Shown here piece by piece: positions 43,839 through 51,805 of a DNA stretch of 64,000 nucleotides (its first letter is position 1; every line of letters starts with the position of its first letter). Source of the stretch: Bacteriovoracaceae bacterium (GTDB lineage: Bacteria > Bdellovibrionota > Bacteriovoracia > Bacteriovoracales > Bacteriovoracaceae); assembly GCA_024711325.1 (NCBI GenBank), contig JANJTC010000005.1, forward strand, positions 1,330,172-1,394,171, written 5' to 3'. The translations under genes and the position numbers were made by a program. A model generated the notes under the pieces. That model saw only the letters and a list, made by a program, of their open reading frames with translations, ran no database searches and was not told the DNA's origin.

Positions 43839-45122
43839 ATGTTAACATTTAATGAATTATCCCTGATTGGGCCTTTACTTAAAAATCTTAAAACTTTGGG
43901 TTACGAGAGTCCGACTCCCATTCAGGCCGCCAGTATTCCACTTCTCCTCGAGGGCCACGATCTTTTAGGGATAGCTCAAACCGGTACTGGCAAAACCGCC
44001 GCCTTCTGCTTACCAATACTGCAAAAACTCTCTCTTCAAGCTGATACGGGCATCAGGGCCTTAATCATCGCTCCTACCCGGGAGCTTGCAACGCAAATCC
44101 ATTTGAGCTTCGAGCAATATGGAGAAGGGTTGGGACTTACGAGTCTCGCCATTTACGGGGGAGTCGAGCAAAAATCCCAAGTGAGAGCTCTTCGCGAGGG
44201 AGTTGATATTCTGGTGGCCACTCCTGGCCGTTTATTGGATCTGATGGAACAAGGCCTTCTGCGCTTAGGAAAAATCCAGATGCTGGTCTTAGATGAAGCT
44301 GACCGGATGCTCGATATGGGCTTTATCGAAGATCTCCACACCATCATCCAGTCCTTACCCTCGGATCGCCAGAGTATGTTTTTCTCGGCCACCATGCCGG
44401 GCCCTGTGGCCACCTTATCCAAAAAAATACTTAATGACCCCAAACGAGTAGAGGTTTCTCCCAATTCATCTACCGTTTTAAAAATCGAGCAAAAAGTCAT
44501 CTTCTGCAAACGAGAAGATAAGTTCCAACTCTTACGTAAATTATTAAAGCAAGAAGATAGAGAACTGGTGGTGGTCTTCACTAAAACTAAAAACTCAGCC
44601 GATAAAATTAAAGAGTACCTACGCTTTCACCGAATCGCCGCCACCGTCTTCCACGGAGACAAGTCCCAAGAAGATCGCGAGAAGGCCCTCTATAACTTCA
44701 AAAACGGCAGCATGAAAATCCTCATCGCCACCGACATCGCGGCCCGCGGAATCGATATTCAGGGAGTGAGCCACGTCATTAATTTTGAACTCCCCATGGA
44801 AGCTGAAAACTACGTTCACCGTATCGGCCGAACCGCCCGCGCCGGTAACTCGGGAACAGCGATCACTTTCTGCGAAGAATCCGAGAAAGGCATCCTTGAG
44901 CGCATTCAAAAACTCATCCAACTAAAACTTCCAACTGAAACTTTCAAAGGAACATCCGAGGCCCCAGGTATCTGGCTTCAGGAAGGTTCGGTCAGACAAG
45001 TGACTGCTCCAACACCAGGTAAGAGTCAGGAGAAATCAGTTTATATTGATCACTCGAAGAGACAGAAAGTGGTGGTGGCCAAGAAGCATCCGGGGTTTAA
45101 GAATCGGAATAAGAAGAAGTAA
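43839..45122 (+). CDS. rhlE: DEAD-box RNA helicase, RhlE type
   Basis: 427 residues. ATP-dependent RNA unwinding, usually in ribosome assembly or RNA decay. Q motif PTPIQAASIP, Walker A AQTGTGKT, PTRELA, TPGRL, DEADRMLDMGF, SAT, and the helicase C-terminal motifs ATDIAARGIDI and HRIGRTARAG are all intact. A Lys/Arg-rich tail of about 60 residues (KRQKVVVAKKHPGFKNRNKKK) is typical of RhlE. It ends 19 bases from the stop of the family A array gene on the other strand, with no terminator visible. Confidence 0.93.
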   Translation: MLTFNELSLIGPLLKNLKTLGYESPTPIQAASIPLLLEGHDLLGIAQTGTGKTAAFCLPILQKLSLQADTGIRALIIAPTRELATQIHLSFEQYGEGLGLTSLAIYGGVEQKSQVRALREGVDILVATPGRLLDLMEQGLLRLGKIQMLVLDEADRMLDMGFIEDLHTIIQSLPSDRQSMFFSATMPGPVATLSKKILNDPKRVEVSPNSSTVLKIEQKVIFCKREDKFQLLRKLLKQEDRELVVVFTKTKNSADKIKEYLRFHRIAATVFHGDKSQEDREKALYNFKNGSMKILIATDIAARGIDIQGVSHVINFELPMEAENYVHRIGRTARAGNSGTAITFCEESEKGILERIQKLIQLKLPTETFKGTSEAPGIWLQEGSVRQVTAPTPGKSQEKSVYIDHSKRQKVVVAKKHPGFKNRNKKK

Positions 45123-45141
45123 GGGGTGGGGGAGTGAGCAT

Positions 45142-45726
45142 CTAGTAATCAATGATTTTCTTGCCACCGAAGTAGCAGTTTTTTGCGAATGATTTACTTG
45201 CTCGACAGGCACTGGCAATTTCTTTAATCTTGTGAAACTTACATGTTCCATGGCTTAAAGTGCAGTGGATGAGAAATTCATATTCTTCACTCTTAAAATA
45301 TTTGTATTTCCATTCACTCGGCTTGTGTTTCAAGATCACAAAGATATTTTTTGTGTCCGAATAGACTTGATATTGATTACTTTTCAAGAATTCAGGAAGA
45401 TGAGGAAGATTTTTGCCTACTTGATCTCCTGTCTTCTTTAATGGAATTGCCGCTTTTATAATTTTTGAACATTGAATAGATTTATGCTCACCATTTAAAA
45501 TAAAATCTTCAAATTCTTTTTCTGAAGGCAAGCGGTTGCAATATTGTTCAGTGCCGTGAAGGAAATTATCTATTGCTAACATCGGATAGCGATAGAGCTC
45601 ATTAAGTTCCTTTTCTTCAGGTAAACTTTTATCGAAGGGGCTGAATTCATGACCTAGGGATTGAAGTGAAAGTAATATTACATGAAAAATAAAAGTAGTC
45701 TTAAATAATTTTTTTAATAGTTTCAT
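45142..45726 (-). CDS. Family A secreted six-Cys protein, copy 4
   Basis: 194 residues. Signal peptide about 1-25 (cut near SLGHE). The six Cys of the family are kept: YCNRLP, IQCSK, HCTLSHGTC, ACRAS, NCYFGGKKIIDY. It differs from copies 1-3 most in the loop between the second and third Cys (KAAIPLKKTGDQVGK). No known domain or catalytic motif is recognised. It is the last gene of the array. AAGG in the 3' end of the upstream B-remnant is its ribosome site, 2 bases gap. Export and disulfide folding are inferred. Confidence 0.8.
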   Translation of the reverse strand: MKLLKKLFKTTFIFHVILLSLQSLGHEFSPFDKSLPEEKELNELYRYPMLAIDNFLHGTEQYCNRLPSEKEFEDFILNGEHKSIQCSKIIKAAIPLKKTGDQVGKNLPHLPEFLKSNQYQVYSDTKNIFVILKHKPSEWKYKYFKSEEYEFLIHCTLSHGTCKFHKIKEIASACRASKSFAKNCYFGGKKIIDY

Positions 45727-45728
45727 AC

Positions 45729-45884
45729 TTACTGCCTTAGCTGTCTTTTGTTTTTCGGTTTTGATCCCGAACTAAGCTCTTGCCAACCGCAGTCGTAAGA
45801 GAAGTCTCTGATAATGCCATCATTACCTTCATCGAAATCTATTGGAGCACAGGCAGAAACATGAATAGACATGAACAACATCAT
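45729..45884 (-). pseudogene. Family B remnant 2 (internally deleted)
   Basis: An open frame of 51 codons. It matches the B1 protein at its start (MM), in the middle (HVSACAPIDFDEG, IIRDFSYDCGWQEL) and at the very end (KNKRQLRQ), but lacks about 45 residues after the start and about 80 before the end. The second junction is out of frame, and one extra A restores the frame for the last seven residues. Its ATG overlaps the A3 stop (ATGA) and its stop is two bases before A4. It may still be translated as a short peptide. Confidence 0.78.
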
Positions 45885-46477
45885 TTAGTTTCGTAATCAA
45901 TAATTTTCTTGCCGTTGAAGTAGCAATGATTCTTAGCAAATGTTTTGCTCGGACGACAGCTATTGGCCCGAAGTTCAAGAGGGGTAAGAAAACAACTTTC
46001 AGTACCAAAAGAGCAGGAAATAACATATGCATAATCTTCACTTTTAAAATACTTTCCTTTCCATTCCTTAGTACCAATATTTAAAATGACAAAGATCTTC
46101 TTTGTATCTGAGTAAACTTTATGCTCATTTCGCTCAATGAACTCAGTTAGCCCTTGGATCTCCCTTCCAACTTTCTGTTTATCTCGAGGGTTAGTTTGGG
46201 TCTTAATTACTTCAGAACATTTAATGTTTTTATGTGACCCATTTAAAACGAATTCTTTGAATTCATGCTGAGCTGGAAAGCGATTACAAAGACGCAAAAT
46301 AGAGTTGAGGATTGATTTAATTCCACTCATGGGATAAAGATAGCGTCGATCGAGCCGCTCTTCCTCAACTGACTGGCTGTCTGGGGGACTAGCTATATGA
46401 GCTATCACAGGATTGGAGAGTTGTAGGAAAATAAAAGAAACTGCAAAGGTCACAATAGTATATTTTATATTTTTCAT
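45881..46477 (-). CDS. Family A secreted six-Cys protein, copy 3
   Basis: 198 residues from the ATG at 46477 (GAGG seven bases upstream). The longer frame that reads through the B remnant is not likely to be used. Signal peptide about 1-26 (ending VIAH). Six Cys: LCNRFP, IKCSE, SCSFGTESC, SCRPS, HCYFNGKKIIDY. Unlike the others it ends with three extra residues (ETK) whose stop overlaps the following B remnant. It is about as similar to copy 2 as any pair here. Function unknown. Confidence 0.82.
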   Translation of the reverse strand: MKNIKYTIVTFAVSFIFLQLSNPVIAHIASPPDSQSVEEERLDRRYLYPMSGIKSILNSILRLCNRFPAQHEFKEFVLNGSHKNIKCSEVIKTQTNPRDKQKVGREIQGLTEFIERNEHKVYSDTKKIFVILNIGTKEWKGKYFKSEDYAYVISCSFGTESCFLTPLELRANSCRPSKTFAKNHCYFNGKKIIDYETK

Positions 46478-46479
46478 AT

Positions 46480-46579
46480 TTATTGCCTCACCTGTCTTTT
46501 GTTTTCTGTTTTGATCCCGAACAATACATTGGGATTTTGGTCTGGTTGCTCCATATGTCATATAAGGAAGAAACATCAT
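46480..46579 (-). pseudogene. Family B remnant 1 (only both ends kept)
   Basis: One hundred bases. The first ten codons (MMFLPYMTYG) match the B1 start, then the sequence jumps to the B1 3' end (TRP, then a GTTCGGGATCAAAAC stretch and AAAAGACAG). One extra A in CCAAAATCCC shifts the frame, so the old B stop TAA at 46480-46482 is no longer in frame and the reading frame runs into A3. A pseudogene as a protein, but its end still supplies GAGG for A3. Confidence 0.82.
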
Positions 46580-46583
46580 TCAG

Positions 46584-47171
46584 TTAATAATCAATAATTT
46601 TCTTTCCATTGAAGAGGCAATGGTTTTTTACGAATGTTTCACTTCCACGGCAGCTCTTTACTCGAAGTTCAAGTGGAGAAAGAATACATTTTCCCGAGCC
46701 AAACTTACAGTCAATCACATATGCATAATCTGCACTTTTAAAATACTTTCCTTTCCATTCCTTAGGGTCAATATTTAAAATGATAAAGATTTTTTTTGTA
46801 TCGGAGTAAACTTTGTGCTCATTCCGCTCAAAGAACTCAGCTAGCTCTTGAATGTCTTTGCCAAATTTTAGATTGGCTCGGGGATTGGTTTGAGTCTTAA
46901 TTAATTCTGAGCATTTGATATCTTTATGTGATCCATTTAAAACGAAGTCTTTGAACTCATGCTGAGTTGGAAAGCGATTACAAAGACGCAACATAGAATT
47001 GAGGATTGATTTAATTCCACTCATAGGATCAAGATAGCGTTGATAGAGTTGTCTTCTCTCAATTGAACGCTCGTCCTCAGGCCAGGCCATATGAGCTATC
47101 ACAGAATTGGAGAGTGATAGGGCAACAAAAGAGACTGCAAGGGTCGCAATAGTATATTTTATGTTTTTCAT
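46584..47171 (-). CDS. Family A secreted six-Cys protein, copy 2
   Basis: 195 residues. Signal peptide about 1-26 (ends VIAH). Cys at 64, 87, 155, 162, 174 and 185. Conserved blocks are LRLCNRFPTQHEFKDFVLNG, SHKDIKCSELIKT, ERNEHKVYSDTKKIF and EWKGKYFKSADYAYVIDC. The C-terminus is NGKKIIDY. No catalytic residues stand out; the fixed Cys set suggests a small disulfide-locked extracellular domain. GAGG in the end of B1 is the ribosome site (two-base gap). Part of the tandem operon. Confidence 0.82.
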   Translation of the reverse strand: MKNIKYTIATLAVSFVALSLSNSVIAHMAWPEDERSIERRQLYQRYLDPMSGIKSILNSMLRLCNRFPTQHEFKDFVLNGSHKDIKCSELIKTQTNPRANLKFGKDIQELAEFFERNEHKVYSDTKKIFIILNIDPKEWKGKYFKSADYAYVIDCKFGSGKCILSPLELRVKSCRGSETFVKNHCLFNGKKIIDY

Positions 47172-47173
47172 TT

Positions 47174-47752
47174 TTATTGCCTCAACTGTCTTTTGTTTTC
47201 GGTTTTGATCCCGAACAAATCTTCGGGATTTGGTCTGGTTGGGATAAGATGCATATGCGCATAAGCGCGTGGTGCAATTATATCACTCAAACTCTTTAAA
47301 AAGGACTTTAATGGGTTACTGCCTTTGACCACGGCTGTTTCTCCATTTGGGATTATCGAAGTCTCATAGTGACATGTCTCAGTGCCATTTGCCGTAAAGC
47401 CAACGTGAACATCTCCCTCAAAAAGAGGAGTAAAGCAGTTCTTAAGAGTAATCTTGTAATTGTTTTCGATAGAAAGGTTAAGCTCTTGCCAGCCACAATC
47501 GTAAGAAAAGTCTCTAATAGTGCCATCATCACCTTCTTCAAAATCTATTGGAGTGCAGGCATAGACATGAACAGGCATGAGATGATTGACGTATAAAGCA
47601 TTGCCTGGATCCACCCAGCTGTACTTAATAAGAATATTAGGCCATTGAGTCCAGGGATCATCAGTTAATGACTCATTTAACCGTGGCTCAAAATTCTTAG
47701 GTTCGTTTGCAATTTTAGTTGATCCATATGTCATATAAGCAAGAAACATCAT
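47174..47752 (-). CDS. Family B protein, only full-length copy
   Basis: 192 residues, not recognised. The N-terminus MMFLAYMTYG is too short and polar to be a clear signal peptide. Four Cys (YACTPID, YDCGWQEL, KNCFTPL, ETCHYE) suggest a secreted beta-rich domain. A C-terminal amphipathic helix (LKSFLKSLSDII) is followed by APRAYAHMHLIPTRPNPED. It starts four bases after A1 and has no Shine-Dalgarno motif of its own, so it depends on coupling to A1. The A-B pairing suggests that the two products act together. Confidence 0.72.
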   Translation of the reverse strand: MMFLAYMTYGSTKIANEPKNFEPRLNESLTDDPWTQWPNILIKYSWVDPGNALYVNHLMPVHVYACTPIDFEEGDDGTIRDFSYDCGWQELNLSIENNYKITLKNCFTPLFEGDVHVGFTANGTETCHYETSIIPNGETAVVKGSNPLKSFLKSLSDIIAPRAYAHMHLIPTRPNPEDLFGIKTENKRQLRQ

Positions 47753-47756
47753 TCAG

Positions 47757-48350
47757 TTAATAATCAATAATTTTTTTGCCATTGAAGTAGCAATGTTTTT
47801 TTGCAAATGTTTTGCTAGCTTTGCAGCTACGTACTTGAAGATCAAGTGGGGAAAGATCACATTTTTTCGAGCCAAATGTACAGTCAATAACATATGCATA
47901 ATCATCACTTTTAAAATACTTTCCTTTCCATCCCTTAGGGCCAATATTTAAAATGACAAAGATTTTCTTTGTATCTGAGTAAACTTTGTGCTCATTTCGT
48001 TCAAGGAAACTCACCAGTTTCGGAATGTTTTTGCCAATTTTCTTCTTCTTCTTTTGAAGGTTAACGTAAGTTTTTATTACTTCAGGACATTGAATATCTT
48101 TATGTGATCCATTTAAAATAAAGTCTTTGAACTCTTGCTGAGTAGGGAGGCGATTACACAGCCGCAACGTAAGAGTAAGGATTTTTTCAATTCCACTAAT
48201 GGGCATAAAATAGCGTCGATCGAGGTACTCTTGCTCAACTGACTGCCTGTCTGGGGGACTAGCTATATGAGCAGTAACAGAATTGGAGTGTAGTAGAGCA
48301 GTACAAGAAACTGCAAAAGTTCTGATGATATATTTATGAATACTATTCAT
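47757..48350 (-). CDS. Family A secreted six-Cys protein, copy 1
   Basis: 197 residues. Signal peptide about 1-27 (ends VTAH). Family Cys set present (LCNRLP, IQCPE, DCTFGSKKC, SCKAS, HCYFNGKKIIDY), plus one Cys inside the signal. A Lys-rich insert (LQKKKKKIGK) replaces the loop seen in copies 2 and 3. It is the first gene of the array. The 267 bases before it, shared with the divergent copy 5, are very AT-rich and should hold both promoters; I see no clear -35/-10 pair in them. Confidence 0.82.
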   Translation of the reverse strand: MNSIHKYIIRTFAVSCTALLHSNSVTAHIASPPDRQSVEQEYLDRRYFMPISGIEKILTLTLRLCNRLPTQQEFKDFILNGSHKDIQCPEVIKTYVNLQKKKKKIGKNIPKLVSFLERNEHKVYSDTKKIFVILNIGPKGWKGKYFKSDDYAYVIDCTFGSKKCDLSPLDLQVRSCKASKTFAKKHCYFNGKKIIDY

Positions 48351-48617
48351 GTTTATTTTTTGAAAAAGTAATATTAAACCTTATTATCGGCTTAGTGTCC
48401 CCAGTACTATAAAAATTCGACTCTTAATTTTTCTTAATAATGTTTTAAAGCCTTGGATGTATTCACATTCTAGTTAGTTGAAGACTTGATGTGTGATTTC
48501 TTTCCGCCCTTCAATCTTGTTCATTCAAAAAAAAATCCTATTTTTTTTGCAATCAATTACAATGTCCTTACTCACGTTTGTTAAATCTTGTGTGAATTTT
48601 TTTGCTTGGATCTTGAT

Positions 48618-49211
48618 ATGAAAGTTATGACGAAATTTCTTGTAGGCGTCGTAGTCATTTTTATGCTTGGTTTTGCCTATATTGCGAGAATTTATTACGA
48701 AGTAAGAATTATTCCTAGAGAGAGATACGAAGAAAAACAAGAAATAGATGAACTCCATCACTGGCCCATGGAAGCCATTTATTATTTTTTAAAAGCTGCA
48801 ATGACTAATTGCAGGCGTTTCCCTTTAGAAAATGAATTCAATCACTTTCTGGTAAATGGTGTTCATAAGGATATTCAATGTTCTGAATTAATTAAGACTA
48901 ATTTAAAGAAAATCTACGGTATACCATCAGACAGAGCAGAGGGCCAATTTCTCTCTGATTTTATAAAACGTGGTCAATACAAAGTTATCTCTGACTCCAA
49001 AAGAATCTATGTGATTTACAAAAATGATCCGAAACGATGGAAATACAAGCATTTTGAAAGAGAAGAATATGACAAAGTTATTCTGTGTAAGTATTCTGAT
49101 CAGTACTGCGTATTCATGGAATTAAATGATCTATTCATCAGCTGTCGGAATTCAGATTCTTTTGAAGATAATAACTGCTATCTTGGAGGCAAAAAAATAT
49201 TTGATTATTGA
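48618..49211 (+). CDS. Family A protein, divergent fifth copy, membrane-anchored
   Basis: 197 residues from the ATG at 48618. Six-Cys pattern kept (NCRRFP, IQCSE, LCKYSDQYC, SCRNS, NCYLGGKKIFDY) with the LVNGVHKDIQC block, but overall much diverged. The N-terminus is an uncleaved-looking anchor (about 6-26, VGVVVIFMLGFAYIARIYY) instead of a signal peptide. It is on the opposite strand to copies 1-4, and no B gene accompanies it. It may be the older, functionally distinct member. Function unknown. Confidence 0.8.
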   Translation: MKVMTKFLVGVVVIFMLGFAYIARIYYEVRIIPRERYEEKQEIDELHHWPMEAIYYFLKAAMTNCRRFPLENEFNHFLVNGVHKDIQCSELIKTNLKKIYGIPSDRAEGQFLSDFIKRGQYKVISDSKRIYVIYKNDPKRWKYKHFEREEYDKVILCKYSDQYCVFMELNDLFISCRNSDSFEDNNCYLGGKKIFDY

Positions 49212-49265
49212 AAGTAATCATTATTTCTGGGGCTTATCAATTTACTAATAATTTTGTTCTTAATA

Positions 49266-50630
49266 CTACACCTGGCGAGCAAAGAACTGATCCAATCTCT
49301 CTATAAGCTTGGGATGAAACTTTTTAAAAAACAAAGTACTCTCCGCATGATGACGCTTCACCTGGCCCCATACTTCATAGATGTTTTTTGCTTTCTCACC
49401 GGGACGAACGGTATGGAGATAATCAAAGCTACCCAGGATGGAAAGTAGGGAAGCCTCCAGTGAAATTTCATCCTCGGATAATCGCTCAGGATAACCTGTA
49501 CCATCGTAGTTTTCGTGGTGCTGGGAAATGATCTTTTCCACTAGAGGACTGATTAGCATTTTTTTTCTATGAATGAGTTCTAGAGATTTTCCGACATGCC
49601 TTTTATATTCTTCCATCTCAGTGCTACTGAGGTCGGATTCTTTTTTCTTTAACGTGTTCTGGTCAATTTCTGCCAGCCCGATGTTATGAATAAGCGAGGC
49701 AAAGGCGATGTCTTGGACCTCTTCTAAACCACAGGCCTTGGCGAAAATGACGGCGTAGATGGCGCTATTAATTCCATGGGCCAGAGCACTCCACCTTGGG
49801 TAGGGTAATTCTTTTAAGCAGGTGTGGGCGTCGGGATATTGATTCACGAGCTTTTCAATTCTTTCAATGATGGCGTAACCGTCCTCCTGCAGGAGTTTTC
49901 CAAAATGGAGAGCGCCGTCCGTGGAAATATTAAAAAAATCGATGTGGAGTTTTCTGAATTTAAACTGAATATCTGCCAGCTCTTCAGAAAAGCAGAAATC
50001 CTGATTAGTGCTTAACTCTTGCAGAAGTTTTCGGAATTTATCTTCTTTAGCATACAGGTGCCTTGTCTCCGAAGAGTTTACCTTAAGTTTTTTTTCTTCG
50101 GTGAATACCTCTCCGGCCCTCAGGAAGGGAAGATACCTTCTGTTCACTGATAGGTAGTGATACAAATCAACCGAATAGGACTCGCCCACCTTTAAGTCTC
50201 GGGTCAGGATGGTTCTGAAGGTTCGTTTTCTTAAAACTCTTAGCACATAGACTAGTTTATTAAGTGATATATCCTTTCGGTCCATGATCAAGGTCGCCCC
50301 GCACTTGGCGGCGAAGCTTCCATCTTTACTTAAAAGCGCATTGGTCAAAATGACGATGGGAAGATGGTTGTTGAGTTGATTGGCGTATTGAGAGATTTCC
50401 TGAAAGGAGATCACTTCTTTATTTTCAAAGTAAAAAGTTTTTTCAATTGTCGCCTTGGCATCTATGATGACGGCATCCACTTTAAAGTCAGTAAGATGAT
50501 CGATTGCGGCTTCTGAAGTCTCTACTACTTTTAAGCTTGTGCTGCTTCCGAAAGATGAGGATATCTTCTCTCGGATCTCAGGATCCATTGTCACCAGTAA
50601 TACATTCTGACTCCACTGACTTGCTTCCAA
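49266..50630 (-). CDS. Degenerate HD-GYP-type protein with receiver-like N-terminus
   Basis: 454 residues. The N-terminal ~130 look like a pseudo-receiver (NVLLVTMDPEIREKISSSFG, VDAVIIDAKA). The C-terminal ~200 match HD-GYP phosphodiesterases: HGINSAIYAVIFAKACGL, LIHNIGL (near 313), HVGKSLELI, ISQHHENYDGTGYPERL (near 370). The metal-binding HD is HN, and the following Lys of HDIGK is Leu, so hydrolysis of c-di-GMP is doubtful. The distal HH and GYP are kept, so ligand binding is possible. It stands alone beside the A-B array. Confidence 0.82.
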   Translation of the reverse strand: MEASQWSQNVLLVTMDPEIREKISSSFGSSTSLKVVETSEAAIDHLTDFKVDAVIIDAKATIEKTFYFENKEVISFQEISQYANQLNNHLPIVILTNALLSKDGSFAAKCGATLIMDRKDISLNKLVYVLRVLRKRTFRTILTRDLKVGESYSVDLYHYLSVNRRYLPFLRAGEVFTEEKKLKVNSSETRHLYAKEDKFRKLLQELSTNQDFCFSEELADIQFKFRKLHIDFFNISTDGALHFGKLLQEDGYAIIERIEKLVNQYPDAHTCLKELPYPRWSALAHGINSAIYAVIFAKACGLEEVQDIAFASLIHNIGLAEIDQNTLKKKESDLSSTEMEEYKRHVGKSLELIHRKKMLISPLVEKIISQHHENYDGTGYPERLSEDEISLEASLLSILGSFDYLHTVRPGEKAKNIYEVWGQVKRHHAESTLFFKKFHPKLIERLDQFFARQV

Positions 50631-50786
50631 TCAAACGTCCTTGCCTTCATTTACGGGATACTATTTATTCTAACTGACTTAGGGTTTTTCTCAAGAACGG
50701 ATTAGTGGATCAATACTGTTGGAAATGTACTGGCCGTTACTTTGCAAATATTTTATGTGCCAAATTCGTGACTCAAAGAGGGCCAT

Positions 50787-51179
50787 ATGAAAGAAATCAA
50801 TTTTAAGAAGACAGTTACTGGTAATGCTAATGAGGTCGCGTCGCGTGTTACTGAAGCGCTCAAGACCGAAGGCTTTGGGGTACTCACCCGAATCGACTTG
50901 GATGCAAAAATAAAAGAAAAATTAAACAAGGAAATCCCTCCTGCCATTATTCTTGGGGCATGTAATCCAGAACTCGCCTATGAGGCCTATCAGGCGAATA
51001 CTGACGTGGCGAGTATGCTTCCTTGTAATGCAGTTATACGAGAAATTAAACCAGGAACAATTTCCGTCGAATTGGCCCGGCCATCTTTTATGATGGAATT
51101 AATTGAAGATGAAAATTTAGTTAATCTTGGCCAGGAAGCGGATAAGAAATTAATCAGGGTTCTGGATAATTTACAATAA
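50787..51179 (+). CDS. DUF302 family protein
   Basis: 130 residues, the usual DUF302 length. The pattern FKKTVTGNANEVASRVTEALKTEGFGVLTRIDL, IILGACNPELAYEAYQAN, SMLPCNAVIREIKPG is diagnostic. The two Cys (GACNP, LPCN) are typical and could bind a metal or sulfur, but the function is unknown. GAGGG lies upstream of the start. The gene ends four bases from the convergent mazF. Confidence 0.88.
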   Translation: MKEINFKKTVTGNANEVASRVTEALKTEGFGVLTRIDLDAKIKEKLNKEIPPAIILGACNPELAYEAYQANTDVASMLPCNAVIREIKPGTISVELARPSFMMELIEDENLVNLGQEADKKLIRVLDNLQ

Positions 51180-51183
51180 CGAC

Positions 51184-51531
51184 TTAAAGTCCAAAAATCT
51201 TCTTCAAGATACCTTTGCATTGATTCTTACAGGCCAAAGTCACTTCATCTTGGGTGAGTTGAACTCCGCGAGTGTCTGGATCAAGACAACGTATGTGATC
51301 CATGCAGATGAAGCCGTGAACTTTATTATGTGCAGTTTGAAGTGGAACCCTCAGAGGACCAAATTCGGGACGATCTTTGCTTGTAATTGGGGCCACGACA
51401 ACTCTCGGTATAAGTTTATTAAAGGCCTCAACACTTAATACTACCCCATAATGCTGTTGGGTCATTTCAGAACCAGAATGAGGACTCCAATTAAGATGGA
51501 TAATCTCTCCAGTCTTCAAAGGTTTTCCCAC
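51184..51531 (-). CDS. mazF: MazF/PemK-type toxin (endoribonuclease)
   Basis: 115 residues. A CcdB/MazF fold: GEIIHLNWSPHSGSEMTQQHYGVVLS, VVVAPITSK, GFICMDHIRCLD. It would cut RNA in free form. The usual Arg of the RPALVLS segment is changed to His-Tyr (QHYGVVLS), while the later Ser/Thr (PITSK) is kept, so activity is likely. It overlaps the antitoxin gene by 16 bases. Confidence 0.88.
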   Translation of the reverse strand: MGKPLKTGEIIHLNWSPHSGSEMTQQHYGVVLSVEAFNKLIPRVVVAPITSKDRPEFGPLRVPLQTAHNKVHGFICMDHIRCLDPDTRGVQLTQDEVTLACKNQCKGILKKIFGL

Positions 51532-51737
51532 TCTTTAAAATCATCGTCAGACAGATGGTCTTGCTTGTCGGTGGCTTTTCTTTCCTCTTTTGTGAACTGC
51601 TTAAGTTCGTCCCAAAAAGGAGCATCGTTAAGTTCAATGTCGACCTGATCACCCTCTTGGAGGCTACGACGGCTTAGTTCTTCCTTAGGGAGAATCACGC
51701 CTACAGAGTTACCAAATTGTTGAAGTTTCAATTTCAT
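51516..51737 (-). CDS. mazE: MazE-like AbrB-fold antitoxin
   Basis: 73 residues. The N-terminal SpoVT/AbrB swapped-hairpin segment KLQQFGNSVGVILPKEEL binds DNA. The acidic C-terminal tail (LSDDDFKEWENL) would cover the toxin. It is upstream of mazF with a 16-base overlap, the standard order. A palindrome just upstream is a likely autoregulation site. Confidence 0.9.
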   Translation of the reverse strand: MKLKLQQFGNSVGVILPKEELSRRSLQEGDQVDIELNDAPFWDELKQFTKEERKATDKQDHLSDDDFKEWENL

Positions 51738-51755
51738 CTCACTCTTCCGGATAGG

Positions 51756-51774
51756 TTGTTATAACAATTATAAT
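51756..51774 (-). promoter_or_regulatory. Operator/promoter of mazEF
   Basis: The perfect palindrome TTGTTATAACAA (51756-51767) adjoins a minus-strand TATAAT (51767-51772), about 30 bases before the mazE start. Autorepression by the MazE-MazF complex would fit. The -35 element is weak. Confidence 0.5.
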
Positions 51775-51805
51775 ATCCTTTCGGCGATATTTATAAGAGC
51801 TTAAA

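Larger units (their letters stand above)
45142..48350 (-). repeat. Tandem A-B gene array, partly decayed
   Basis: Reading leftward the order is A1, B1, A2, b-remnant, A3, b-remnant, A4. All four A genes share the six-Cys pattern and the terminal GKKIIDY. B occurs once complete and twice with internal deletions. In every unit the A-to-B junction has 4 or fewer bases and the B-to-A gap is exactly 2 bases. A2 and A3 are the most alike, so the latest duplication probably involved an A-B pair. The region is more AT-rich than its neighbours. Confidence 0.88.

Noticed and set aside
48525-48761. Small minus-strand open frame over the start of A copy 5
   Set aside because: Low-complexity, no ribosome site, and it lies antisense to a well supported gene.
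45142-49211. Family A as type II secretion pseudopilins (LCNRFPTQHEF resembles the GspG segment with RYPTTEQG)
   Set aside because: There is a normal signal peptide or anchor, not a prepilin signal, and the six-Cys pattern is foreign to GspG. The likeness is short and could be chance.
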